DNA from: Hafnia alvei
Lineage (GTDB): Bacteria > Pseudomonadota > Gammaproteobacteria > Enterobacterales > Enterobacteriaceae
Assembly: GCF_034424155.1 (NCBI RefSeq)
Contig: NZ_CP139992.1
Coordinates: 3,922,012-3,986,011 of the forward strand
Direction of reading: 5' to 3'
DNA: 64,000 nt
Shown: positions 11,760 through 20,237 of the stretch, piece by piece
Position numbering within the stretch: the first letter of the stretch is position 1
Layout of the letters: every line of letters begins with the position of its first letter
Made by a program: the position numbers and the translations under genes
The notes under the pieces: model-generated
The model's input: the letters and a program-made list of their open reading frames with translations, nothing else
Database searches by the model: none
Told to the model about the DNA's origin: nothing

Positions 11760-12743
11760 ATGCTGCTCGCCACCCTATTGTTGATCGTTGGTTTAATACT
11801 ATTAGTTTATGGCGCAGACCGCTTAGTTTACGGTGCCGCAGCTATAGCACGCTCATTCGGCGTCCCGCCGATGATTATTGGGATGACCATCGTGGGGATA
11901 GGCACATCCCTGCCCGAGCTGACGGTTTCCCTCACCGCGGTAATGAATAATCAAATAAACACCGCTGTCGGTACAGTCATTGGCTCAAACATCGCGAATA
12001 TCTTACTTATTTTAGGCAGCGCCGCGATATTACGCCCACTTTCAGTTCGGTCTGATATTCTCAGGCGCGAACTGCCGTTAATGTTAGGCGTCACAATTTT
12101 GTGCGGGTTTGTCCTTTATGACAATCAGCTAACGCGCGTAGACGGCGTTATTTTGATTCTCGCCTTTGCGGCTTTTATGTGGCTGATGTTAAAGATGGCA
12201 CGGCTGGCGATGCGCGACGGTAACGATCCGCTCACCGACGAGCAAATGGCAGAACTTCCCAAGGATACCAGCAATACCGTGGCTTTATTATGGATTGCTT
12301 TGGGGCTGATTATTTTGCCGCTGTCGGCCAAGATAATCGTTGATAACTCAACGGTAATCGCCCGTTATTTCGGCGTCAGTGAATTGGTGATTGGCCTAAC
12401 CATTATTGCCATTGGCACTAGCCTGCCAGAATTGGCAACGTCCATCGCAGGAGCGATAAAAGGTGAGCACGATATCGTGTTGGGTAATATTATTGGCTCC
12501 AATATTTTCAATATTTTGATTGTACTTGGTGTTCCAGCCCTCATATCACAAGGGGATACCCAATTTGATCCCAGCGCCTTTAGCCGCGACTACTGGGTCA
12601 TGCTTGGCGTGAGCGTGGTGCTGACTGCCCTGTGTATCAGGCGAAAACACAAAATTGGACGAACGGCCGGAGCGCTACTGCTTTGCGGATTTGCAGCCTA
12701 CGTGGTGATGCTATTCATACATCAGCCGATGGGTATGGATTAA
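11760..12743 (+). CDS. yrbG: Sodium/calcium exchanger family protein YrbG
   Basis: 327 residues from the ATG at 11760; the open frame continues upstream through the ERIC element, which is not coding. About ten transmembrane helices in two inverted halves, each with the signature alpha-repeat GIGTSLPELTVSL (first half) and AIGTSLPELATSI (second half). These repeats hold the cation-binding residues of the CaCA superfamily. The transported ion in enterobacteria is not firmly established. It is the first gene of the yrbG-kdsD-kdsC-lptCAB cluster. Confidence 0.94.
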   Translation: MLLATLLLIVGLILLVYGADRLVYGAAAIARSFGVPPMIIGMTIVGIGTSLPELTVSLTAVMNNQINTAVGTVIGSNIANILLILGSAAILRPLSVRSDILRRELPLMLGVTILCGFVLYDNQLTRVDGVILILAFAAFMWLMLKMARLAMRDGNDPLTDEQMAELPKDTSNTVALLWIALGLIILPLSAKIIVDNSTVIARYFGVSELVIGLTIIAIGTSLPELATSIAGAIKGEHDIVLGNIIGSNIFNILIVLGVPALISQGDTQFDPSAFSRDYWVMLGVSVVLTALCIRRKHKIGRTAGALLLCGFAAYVVMLFIHQPMGMD

Positions 12744-12818
12744 ATAAGTACGAGACGGTGAGTACCGATTCATTAAACGTACCGCCGATTAAACCGCTGA
12801 ATCGAGTGAGAAAAAAAC

Positions 12819-13805
12819 ATGTCACATTTGGATTTACAGCCGGGATTTGATTTCCAGCATGTGGGAAAGCAGGTTCTTCAGACTGAACGCGAAGGGCTGG
12901 CACAGCTAGATCAATATATTAATCAGGACTTCACCCACGCCTGCGAGGCGATTCTTTCCTGCATAGGAAAAGTTGTCGTGATGGGCATGGGCAAATCCGG
13001 TCATATTGGCCGCAAAATTGCCGCTACGCTTGCCAGTACAGGAACCCCCGCGTTCTTTGTACATCCTGGCGAAGCTAGCCACGGCGATCTCGGCATGGTC
13101 ACCTCCCATGATATCGTGCTGGCGATTTCAAACTCTGGCGAATCTCACGAGATCCAGGCGCTGATTCCAGTTCTAAAACGCCAAAAAGTTAAGCTTATCT
13201 GCATGACCAATAATCCAGAAAGTTCAATGGGTAAAGCTTCAGATATCCATTTGTGCGTTAAAGTCCCACAGGAAGCCTGTCCGTTAGGATTAGCCCCAAC
13301 CACCAGCACGACCGCAACGCTGGTGATGGGCGATGCGCTGGCCGTTGCTCTGCTACAGGCGCGCGGTTTCACCGCTGAGGATTTTGCACTTTCGCACCCT
13401 GGCGGCGCATTGGGCCGTAAATTGTTGCTGCGCGTCAGCGACATCATGCACACCGGTAGCGAATTACCACACGTCAGCCGCGATGCTTCACTGCGCGACG
13501 CACTGTTAGAGATTACGCGTAAAAACCTTGGGTTAACCGTTATCTGTGATGATTTGATGAAAATCGAAGGGATTTTCACCGATGGTGACCTGCGCCGGAT
13601 TTTTGATTTGGGTGTTGATTTAAACAATGCGAAAATTGCCGACGTGATGACATCTGGCGGGATTCGTATTCGTCCAAATGCCTTAGCGGTCGATGCATTA
13701 AACTTGATGCAGGCTCGTCATATCACGTCGTTGTTGGTTGCCGACGGCGATCAACTGATCGGCGTCGTTCATATGCATGATATGCTGCGCGCTGGCGTGG
13801 TTTAA
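12819..13805 (+). CDS. kdsD: Arabinose-5-phosphate isomerase KdsD
   Basis: 328 residues, exact family length. An N-terminal SIS domain (VVVMGMGKSGHIGRKIAATL, HPGEASHGDLGM, SNSGES) is followed by two CBS domains (about residues 205-325). It converts ribulose-5-P to arabinose-5-P, the first step of Kdo synthesis for LPS. Its neighbour kdsC acts later in the same pathway and the lpt genes export the product. Confidence 0.97.
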   Translation: MSHLDLQPGFDFQHVGKQVLQTEREGLAQLDQYINQDFTHACEAILSCIGKVVVMGMGKSGHIGRKIAATLASTGTPAFFVHPGEASHGDLGMVTSHDIVLAISNSGESHEIQALIPVLKRQKVKLICMTNNPESSMGKASDIHLCVKVPQEACPLGLAPTTSTTATLVMGDALAVALLQARGFTAEDFALSHPGGALGRKLLLRVSDIMHTGSELPHVSRDASLRDALLEITRKNLGLTVICDDLMKIEGIFTDGDLRRIFDLGVDLNNAKIADVMTSGGIRIRPNALAVDALNLMQARHITSLLVADGDQLIGVVHMHDMLRAGVV

Positions 13806-13830
13806 GATTTAACGTTTAGGTGAAAAATTA

Positions 13831-14397
13831 ATGAGTGAACAAGGTATGAATATCGCTACCTGTTACGGCCCGGTTGCCCGTAAAATCATGGACAGCGCAG
13901 CAGATATTCGTCTCGTTATCTGCGACGTAGACGGTGTGCTATCTGATGGTCTGATTTACATGGGCAACAATGGCGAAGAGCTAAAAGCGTTTAACGTTCG
14001 CGATGGCTATGGTATCCGCTGTCTCATTACCGAAGGCATTCATGTGGCGATCATTACCGGTCGCCAATCCAAATTAGTCGCCGACCGCGCGGCTACATTG
14101 GGAATTGAGCACCTATATCAAGGGCAATCTGATAAACTGATTGCCTTTGAAAAAATTCTCTCCGATCTGAATTTGCAGCCAAATCAGGTTGCGTATATTG
14201 GTGATGATTTGATCGACTGGCCAGTCATGGCCAAAGTAGGACTTTCTGTTGCTGTAGCAGACGCGCACCCTATTTTATTGCAGCGCGCTCAATATGTTAC
14301 CCGCATTGTAGGCGGGCGCGGTGCTGTTCGTGAGTTATGCGACCTTATCCTACAGTCACAGGGCAAACTGGATGAGGCCAAAGGGCTATCAATATGA
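13831..14397 (+). CDS. kdsC: 3-deoxy-manno-octulosonate-8-phosphatase KdsC
   Basis: 188 residues, HAD phosphatase of the tetrameric KdsC type. The nucleophile motif is ICDVDGVLSDG, motif II IITGRQS, and the late Asp pair YIGDDLIDWPVM. It hydrolyses Kdo-8-P to Kdo. The stop overlaps the lptC start by 4 bases (ATGA), indicating coupling. Confidence 0.97.
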   Translation: MSEQGMNIATCYGPVARKIMDSAADIRLVICDVDGVLSDGLIYMGNNGEELKAFNVRDGYGIRCLITEGIHVAIITGRQSKLVADRAATLGIEHLYQGQSDKLIAFEKILSDLNLQPNQVAYIGDDLIDWPVMAKVGLSVAVADAHPILLQRAQYVTRIVGGRGAVRELCDLILQSQGKLDEAKGLSI

Positions 14398-14972
14398 GTA
14401 AAACCAAACGCTGGGTCATCCTGCTATTAACGGTTATTGCATTGGCGCTGATTGGATGGAATCTCACCGAAAATGATTCCGATTCCGTGCTGACCCCCAC
14501 GAATAATCAGGAACCGACCTACCGCAGCCAGCATACCCTGACCGTGGTCTATGACCCGACGGGTAAACTAAGCTATAAGCTGGTAGCAGAAGATGTTCAG
14601 CATTTCACCGAGGATAAAACCAGTTGGTTTACCCATCCGGTGCTAACGACTTACGATCAGGACATTCAACCGACCTGGTCTATTCGCGCTGATAAAGCAA
14701 AACTTACCGATGACCGTATGCTTTATTTATACGGCAACGTTGAAGTAAACAGTTTGACGACGACCTCGCAATTGGAAAGGATTACCACCGATAATGCGCA
14801 GGTAAATCTAGTGACTCAGGACGTCAGCTCTGATGATGAAGTCACTCTTTATGGGTCAAACTTCACCTCCCATGGTCTGAAGATGCGCGGGAACATGCGG
14901 GAAAAATCCGCAAGGCTGATTGACAAGGTAAAAACCTATTATGAAATTCAAAACAAACAACAAAATCCTTAG
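14394..14972 (+). CDS. lptC: LPS export protein LptC
   Basis: 192 residues. A single N-terminal transmembrane helix (about residues 6-24) precedes a periplasmic beta-jellyroll. The conserved LSYKLVAEDVQHFTEDKTSW and the ITTDNAQVNLVTQDVSSDDE region are present. It receives LPS from LptB2FG and passes it to LptA. The 3' end overlaps lptA by 32 bases, as in related genomes. Confidence 0.96.
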   Translation: MSKTKRWVILLLTVIALALIGWNLTENDSDSVLTPTNNQEPTYRSQHTLTVVYDPTGKLSYKLVAEDVQHFTEDKTSWFTHPVLTTYDQDIQPTWSIRADKAKLTDDRMLYLYGNVEVNSLTTTSQLERITTDNAQVNLVTQDVSSDDEVTLYGSNFTSHGLKMRGNMREKSARLIDKVKTYYEIQNKQQNP

Positions 14973-15570
14973 CCTTATCATTGCCGGTTCATTGATCGCA
15001 GCCAGCGCCCCTGTGCTGGCGCTGACCGGGGATACCGAGCAACCGATTCATATTGACTCGGCTCAGCAGTCTTTGGATATGCAAGGCAACACCGTGACGT
15101 TTACCGGTGATGTGGTCGTGACCCAAGGCACTATCAAAATCAACGCCGATAAAGTTGTGGTGATCCGTCCTAACGGTGCTCAAGGCAAAGAAGTCGTTGA
15201 AGGTTACGGTAATCCCGTCACTTTCTATCAGATGCAAGACAACGGCAAACCGGTTAGCGGTCATGGACAGAAACTGCGTTATGAACTGGATAAAGACTTT
15301 GTCATCCTGACCGGCGACGCTTTCCTGAAACAGGTTGATAGCAGCATCAAAGGCGACAAAATCACCTATCTGGTCAAACAGCAGCAGATGGAAGCCTTTA
15401 GCGATAAAGGCAAGCGCGTAACCACGGTACTGATCCCATCCCAGTTGCAAGATAAGGGCGGCAAAGCGGCTCCGGCGGCAGCGCCAGCTAAATCACAACC
15501 GCAGAGCAAGCCTGCCGCACCGCAGGGTAAATCTCCGTTTAGTCAGTCCTCACAGACCAAGAGTAACTAA
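14941..15570 (+). CDS. lptA: Periplasmic LPS-binding protein LptA
   Basis: 209 residues with a signal peptide (LIIAGSLIAASAPVLA) and the OstA/LptA jellyroll (about residues 30-165). It polymerises as the periplasmic bridge between LptC and LptD. The C-terminal 40 residues are Ala/Pro/Gln/Ser-rich, low-complexity and longer than in E. coli, which accounts for the extra length. The start lies inside lptC, so it is translationally coupled. Confidence 0.96.
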   Translation: MKFKTNNKILSLIIAGSLIAASAPVLALTGDTEQPIHIDSAQQSLDMQGNTVTFTGDVVVTQGTIKINADKVVVIRPNGAQGKEVVEGYGNPVTFYQMQDNGKPVSGHGQKLRYELDKDFVILTGDAFLKQVDSSIKGDKITYLVKQQQMEAFSDKGKRVTTVLIPSQLQDKGGKAAPAAAPAKSQPQSKPAAPQGKSPFSQSSQTKSN

Positions 15571-15576
15571 TTCGTT

Positions 15577-16302
15577 ATGGCAACTTTAATTGCTGAAAAT
15601 CTGGCCAAGGCCTACAAAGGCCGCCGTGTGGTTGAAAACGTTAGCCTCACCGTTAACTCAGGCGAAATCGTAGGGCTGCTAGGGCCTAACGGCGCGGGTA
15701 AAACCACCACCTTTTATATGGTTGTTGGTATTGTGCCACGTGATGCGGGTCGCATTGAGATTGACGATGAAGACATCAGCCTGCTGCCGTTGCACGCACG
15801 TGCTCGTCGTGGGATCGGCTACCTGCCGCAAGAAGCCTCTATCTTTCGCCGCCTGAGTGTGTATAACAACCTTATGGCCGTGTTAGAGATTCGCGAAGAT
15901 TTAACCAAAGAGCAGCGTGCCGATCGTGCCGATGAGCTTATGGAAGAGTTCCACATCGCTCATCTGCGTGACAATCTCGGACAATCGCTGTCTGGTGGTG
16001 AACGCCGTCGCGTTGAAATTGCACGTGCATTAGCCGCAAATCCTAAGTTCATCCTGTTAGATGAACCTTTTGCGGGCGTTGACCCAATCTCTGTTATTGA
16101 TATTAAAAAAATTATCGAACACCTGCGCGACCGCGGTTTGGGCGTATTGATTACTGACCATAACGTGCGTGAAACGCTAGACGTTTGTGAACGTGCTTAT
16201 ATCGTGAACCAGGGCAACCTAATTGCTCATGGTACGCCATCTGAAATCTTGGCCGATGAGCAGGTTAAACGCGTCTATCTGGGTGAAGAATTCCGTCTGT
16301 AA
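15577..16302 (+). CDS. lptB: LPS export ATPase LptB
   Basis: 241 residues, exact family length. ABC ATPase with Walker [11 protein letters not shown]-loop [11 protein letters not shown], signature LSGGERRR and Walker [14 protein letters not shown], followed by the His switch TDHN. It powers LPS extraction by LptFG. It is 6 bases after lptA and upstream of rpoN. Confidence 0.98.
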   Translation: MATLIAENLAKAYKGRRVVENVSLTVNSGEIVGLLGPNGAGKTTTFYMVVGIVPRDAGRIEIDDEDISLLPLHARARRGIGYLPQEASIFRRLSVYNNLMAVLEIREDLTKEQRADRADELMEEFHIAHLRDNLGQSLSGGERRRVEIARALAANPKFILLDEPFAGVDPISVIDIKKIIEHLRDRGLGVLITDHNVRETLDVCERAYIVNQGNLIAHGTPSEILADEQVKRVYLGEEFRL

Positions 16303-16435
16303 CGACGGCTATCTTGCGTCATATTTACCCTGTGCCATCTCGTGCAGGGTATACCGCACGGTGGTCTTCATGCGGCCGGACTCTTTTTAGTTTAGCAGGC
16401 ACTCTGCTTACACCAATGGAAATGAGCTCGCGATT

Positions 16436-17869
16436 ATGAAGCAAGGTTTGCAACTCAGGCTGAGTCAGCAGTTAGCGATGACTCCACAGCTGCAGCAGGC
16501 AATTCGCCTGTTGCAATTATCAACGCTAGAGCTTCAGCAAGAGATTCAACAAGCATTAGAAAGCAACCCGCTGCTTGAACAAGATGACACTCACGATGAA
16601 ATCGAAACTTCAACGGAAGAAGTCAACGAAGAGCTGGATACCCGCGAACAGCTAGAGCAGCCGGATATGCCGGAAGAACTTCCTCTCGATGCCACATGGG
16701 ACGAAATCTATACGGCTGGCACCCCATCAGGTACAGGAACCGACTACAGCGACGACGAGCTACCGATCTATCAGGGTGAGACCACCCAGACCCTGCAAGA
16801 CTATCTGATGTGGCAAGTTGAACTCACCCCATTTAGTGATACCGATTTGGCTATTGCCACCGCCATCGTGGATGCCGTGGATGATACCGGCTACCTCACC
16901 TCCTCTCTCGACGATATTTTAGAGAGCATGGGCGATGAACACGTCATGATGGATGAAGTCGAAGCAGTACTTAAACGCGTACAGCGTTTCGACCCCGTCG
17001 GCGTTGCCGCCCGCGATCTGCGTGATTGCCTGCTGGTTCAGCTCTCACAGTTTACCGATGGAACGCCTTTCCTTATCGAAGCACGCCTCATTGTTGATAA
17101 GCATTTAGATCTCTTAGCGAATCACGATTTCCGTAATCTGATGCGTTCGACTAAGCTAAAAGAAGATGTCCTCAAAGCGGCGATGCAGCTGATCCAAACG
17201 CTCGATCCGCGCCCAGGGCTTTCTATCAATACCGGCGAATCCGACTACGTTATCCCAGACGTTTTGGTACACAAACATCAAGGACGCTGGGCAGTTGAAT
17301 TAAATCAGGACAGCGTTCCACGCCTTAAAATTAATCAGCACTACGTCTCGCTCGGCGCACAAACCCGAAGCGATAGCGATACCCAGTTCATCCGCAGTAA
17401 CCTGCAGGAAGCGAAGTGGCTGATTAAAAGCCTGGAAAGCCGTAATGAAACTCTACTGAAAGTGTCACGCTGTATCGTAGAACAGCAGCAGGCATTTTTT
17501 GATAATGGCGCTGAGTTCATGAAACCGATGGTGCTGGCCGATATCGCCCAGCAGGTCGAAATGCATGAATCCACCATCTCGCGTGTAACAACGCAGAAGT
17601 TTCTGCACAGCCCGCGAGGCATATTTGAACTGAAATATTTCTTCTCGAGTCACGTCAGCACCGAAGACGGCGGCGAAGCCTCCTCAACGGCAATCCGTGC
17701 TCTCGTGAAGAAACTCGTTGCGGCGGAGAATCCTGCCAAACCGTTAAGCGACAGCAAGCTAGCGACCTTGCTTGCCGATCAGGGTATTATGGTTGCCAGA
17801 CGTACCGTTGCTAAATACCGAGAGTCTTTGTCCATCCCACCGTCAAACCAACGCAAACAATTGGTTTGA
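16436..17869 (+). CDS. rpoN: RNA polymerase sigma-54 factor
   Basis: 477 residues, exact family length. Region I is the Gln/Leu-rich N-terminus ([20 protein letters not shown]) that contacts enhancer-binding ATPases. An acidic region II (about residues 55-110), a core-binding domain, and the C-terminal RpoN box [10 protein letters not shown], which reads the -24 element, follow. It directs transcription of nitrogen and stress genes. Leads the rpoN-hpf-ptsN-rapZ-npr operon. Confidence 0.98.
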   Translation: MKQGLQLRLSQQLAMTPQLQQAIRLLQLSTLELQQEIQQALESNPLLEQDDTHDEIETSTEEVNEELDTREQLEQPDMPEELPLDATWDEIYTAGTPSGTGTDYSDDELPIYQGETTQTLQDYLMWQVELTPFSDTDLAIATAIVDAVDDTGYLTSSLDDILESMGDEHVMMDEVEAVLKRVQRFDPVGVAARDLRDCLLVQLSQFTDGTPFLIEARLIVDKHLDLLANHDFRNLMRSTKLKEDVLKAAMQLIQTLDPRPGLSINTGESDYVIPDVLVHKHQGRWAVELNQDSVPRLKINQHYVSLGAQTRSDSDTQFIRSNLQEAKWLIKSLESRNETLLKVSRCIVEQQQAFFDNGAEFMKPMVLADIAQQVEMHESTISRVTTQKFLHSPRGIFELKYFFSSHVSTEDGGEASSTAIRALVKKLVAAENPAKPLSDSKLATLLADQGIMVARRTVAKYRESLSIPPSNQRKQLV

Positions 17870-17892
17870 CCATAACAGAGAAGGAAGACACT

Positions 17893-18180
17893 ATGCAGCT
17901 CAACATTACCGGACATCATGTCGAAATTACCGAGGCTTTGCGCGAATTCGTCACCACTAAATTTGGCAAGCTAGAGCAATATTTTGACCGAATAAATCAG
18001 GTTTATGTGGTACTGAGCGTGGAGAAAATCCAGCACATTGCGGAAGCAACGGTACATATTAACGGCGGTGAGCTGCATGCTACCTCGGAGCAGCTAGATA
18101 TGTATGCTGCGATTGATACTCTGGTTGATAAACTGGCGCGCCAGCTCAATAAACATAAAGACAAATTGAAACAACACTAG
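17893..18180 (+). CDS. hpf: Ribosome hibernation promoting factor HPF
   Basis: 95 residues from the ATG at 17893, preceded by GAAGG; the same length as E. coli short HPF. The N-terminus MQLNITGHHVEITEALREFV and the basic tail RQLNKHKDKLKQH are diagnostic. It binds the 30S decoding region and promotes 100S dimers together with RMF in stationary phase. It lies 23 bases after rpoN. Confidence 0.97.
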   Translation: MQLNITGHHVEITEALREFVTTKFGKLEQYFDRINQVYVVLSVEKIQHIAEATVHINGGELHATSEQLDMYAAIDTLVDKLARQLNKHKDKLKQH

Positions 18181-18247
18181 CGTTTAAATTGTTTAAACGC
18201 CTGCTGACTTCATCGGCCTGTTTCCTCCATGAAACGGGCCGATAAGC
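18181..18247 (+). other. Two hairpins in the hpf-ptsN gap
   Basis: CGTTTAAA-TTG-TTTAAACG (18181-18199) is a perfect inverted repeat immediately after the hpf stop. It is followed by ATCGGCC...GGGCCGAT (about 18213-18245). Neither is followed by a T run, so they look like mRNA-processing or stabilising structures rather than full terminators. Confidence 0.45.
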
Positions 18248-18304
18248 CATCATGGGGAGCATGAAAAATCAGCCCTTTGGTCTGATTTAAATGAAGAAGA
18301 TGAG

Positions 18305-18769
18305 ATGAGTAACGATTTAACTATGCCATTAACCTCCGTACTGAGTCCGGAGTGCACGCGCAATGCGGTTCACTGTTCCAGTAAGAAACGTGCTCTGGAA
18401 ATCATCAGCGAACTCGCAGCTGCACAGCTGAACCTGCCACCACAGATCGTCTTTGATGCGATCTTAACGCGTGAGCGTATGGGGAGCACCGGCATTGGCA
18501 ACGGCATTGCGATTCCTCACGGCAAGCTTGAGGAAGACACCCTGCGAGCTATTGCGGTTTTCATTCATCTAGAACAGCCGATAAGCTTTGACGCTATCGA
18601 TAATCAGCCCGTCGACCTATTGTTTGCCTTGCTGGTTCCCGCTGACCAATGCAAAACCCACTTACAAACTCTCGCGATTATGGCGCAGAAATTGGCCGAT
18701 AAAGGTGTATGCCGCCAATTACGCAGCGCGCAAAGCGATGATGAGCTGTACAAAATCATTACAGAATAA
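18305..18769 (+). CDS. ptsN: Nitrogen-PTS EIIA component PtsN
   Basis: 154 residues, EIIA-Ntr, slightly shorter at the C-terminus than the 163-residue E. coli protein. The phosphorylated His72 lies in GNGIAIPHGK. It is phosphorylated by PtsP and NPr and regulates K+ transport and other targets according to nitrogen and carbon status. The phosphocarrier partner npr is encoded two genes downstream. Confidence 0.97.
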   Translation: MSNDLTMPLTSVLSPECTRNAVHCSSKKRALEIISELAAAQLNLPPQIVFDAILTRERMGSTGIGNGIAIPHGKLEEDTLRAIAVFIHLEQPISFDAIDNQPVDLLFALLVPADQCKTHLQTLAIMAQKLADKGVCRQLRSAQSDDELYKIITE

Positions 18770-18841
18770 AGCGTTAGCACGCTGTCAAAACAGTGGCAGT
18801 AAGTGCTGCGTCACGTTACATTGGATATAACAATGAGTGAT

Positions 18842-18890
18842 AGACCTCCTTTTGGAGGTCAAATTTCCACAGACAGTCAAAAGGCTGTCC
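18842..18890 (+). promoter_or_regulatory. Tandem hairpins in the rapZ leader
   Basis: GACCTCC-TTTT-GGAGGTC (18843-18860) and GACAGTC-AAAA-GGCTGTC (about 18870-18887) are two short stem-loops with four-base loops. They sit in the 142-base gap before rapZ, ending about 25 bases upstream of its ATG. No T run follows, so they are not terminators. A role in translation or processing is only inferred. Confidence 0.4.
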
Positions 18891-18911
18891 GAAATTAAGG
18901 GGAGTTGTGAC

Positions 18912-19763
18912 ATGGTGCTGATGATTGTCAGCGGCCGTTCCGGTTCAGGGAAATCCGTTGCGTTACGTGCGCTTGAAGACATGGGATTTTATTGTGTAGA
19001 CAATCTTCCCGTTGAGCTCTTGCCGAATTTAGCTCGCTCTCTGGCCGATCGCGGAACCTCCGCCGCCGTCAGTATTGACGTGCGTAACATGCCAGAATCT
19101 CCAGAAGTTTTGGAAACAGCGATGGACAGTCTGCCTGACAGCTTCTCTCCACAGTTGCTGTTTCTAGATGCCGATCGTAATACGCTAATCCGCCGATACA
19201 GCGATACCCGTCGTCTGCACCCTCTCTCGACTAAAAATCTGTCGCTCGAAAGCGCCATTGATGAAGAGAGTGATTTGCTGGAGCCACTACGCTCACGCGC
19301 CGATCTTATTATTGATACGTCCGAAATGTCGGTACATGAACTGGCTGAAATGTTGCGTACACGCCTGCTTGGCAAACGTGAGCGTGAACTGACGATGGTG
19401 TTTGAATCATTTGGTTTCAAGCACGGTATTCCGATTGATGCCGATTATGTCTTCGACGTTCGCTTTCTACCAAACCCGCACTGGGATCCCAAACTACGCC
19501 CAATGACAGGTTTAGATAAACCGGTTGCTGCATTTTTAGATCGTCATACCGAAGTGCATAACTTTATTTATCAGACCCGCAGCTATTTGGAACAATGGCT
19601 GCCAATGCTGGAAACCAACAACCGCAGCTATCTCACGGTAGCCATCGGCTGTACCGGCGGCAAACATCGTTCTGTTTATGTGGCTGAACAGCTTGCAGAC
19701 TATTTCCGTTCACGCGGGAAAAACGTGCAATCTCGTCACCGTACGCTAGAAAAACGTAAATAG
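18912..19763 (+). CDS. rapZ: RNase adapter protein RapZ
   Basis: 283 residues from the ATG at 18912 ([20 protein letters not shown]); an upstream in-frame start adds residues foreign to the family. Walker A is GRSGSGKS (residues 8-15). The C-terminal RNA-binding domain carries the conserved [20 protein letters not shown] and a basic tail RHRTLEKRK. In E. coli RapZ senses glucosamine-6-P and guides RNase E to the sRNA GlmZ, controlling glmS. It lies between ptsN and npr. Confidence 0.97.
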   Translation: MVLMIVSGRSGSGKSVALRALEDMGFYCVDNLPVELLPNLARSLADRGTSAAVSIDVRNMPESPEVLETAMDSLPDSFSPQLLFLDADRNTLIRRYSDTRRLHPLSTKNLSLESAIDEESDLLEPLRSRADLIIDTSEMSVHELAEMLRTRLLGKRERELTMVFESFGFKHGIPIDADYVFDVRFLPNPHWDPKLRPMTGLDKPVAAFLDRHTEVHNFIYQTRSYLEQWLPMLETNNRSYLTVAIGCTGGKHRSVYVAEQLADYFRSRGKNVQSRHRTLEKRK

Positions 19764-19773
19764 GCACCGTTGA

Positions 19774-20046
19774 ATGACCGTTAAGCAAACCGTGGAAATC
19801 AAAAATCGTCTGGGCATGCATGCTCGCCCAGCGATGAAATTGTTTGAACTGGTTCAAGGCTTTGATGCTGAAGTATTGCTACGTAATGAAAGCGGCGTTG
19901 AAGCCGAAGCCAGCAGCGTTATCGCACTTCTGATGTTAGATTCCGCTCAAGGCGGTCATATTGAGGTTCAGGCCGAAGGGCCGGATGAAGATAAAGCGTT
20001 AGAAGCCGTGATTTCGCTGTTTGAAGCTGGGTTTGATGAAGACTAG
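19774..20046 (+). CDS. npr: Nitrogen-PTS phosphocarrier NPr
   Basis: 90 residues, HPr family. The phosphorylated His16 is in [12 protein letters not shown]. The acidic C-terminus [10 protein letters not shown] is typical of NPr. It shuttles phosphate from PtsP to PtsN. Last gene of the rpoN operon, followed by a clear terminator. Confidence 0.97.
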   Translation: MTVKQTVEIKNRLGMHARPAMKLFELVQGFDAEVLLRNESGVEAEASSVIALLMLDSAQGGHIEVQAEGPDEDKALEAVISLFEAGFDED

Positions 20047-20068
20047 TTGATTCTCGATTTTCATTACT

Positions 20069-20097
20069 AAGAACCCCGATTTTCGGGGTTTTTTCGT
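20069..20097 (+). terminator. Terminator of the rpoN-npr operon
   Basis: AACCCCGA-TTT-TCGGGGTT stem followed by TTTT, 23 bases after the npr stop. Confidence 0.9.
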
Positions 20098-20237
20098 TAT
20101 AAAAGCATCATTATCTCCCTGCCCCTAACAAAAAATATTTTACCCGCAATTATAAAAAAGCGTTGATTAATATAATCATTAAACAAAGATTAACTTTGAA
20201 TTAATTAACATGATATTTATTTCATGATAAATAAAAA

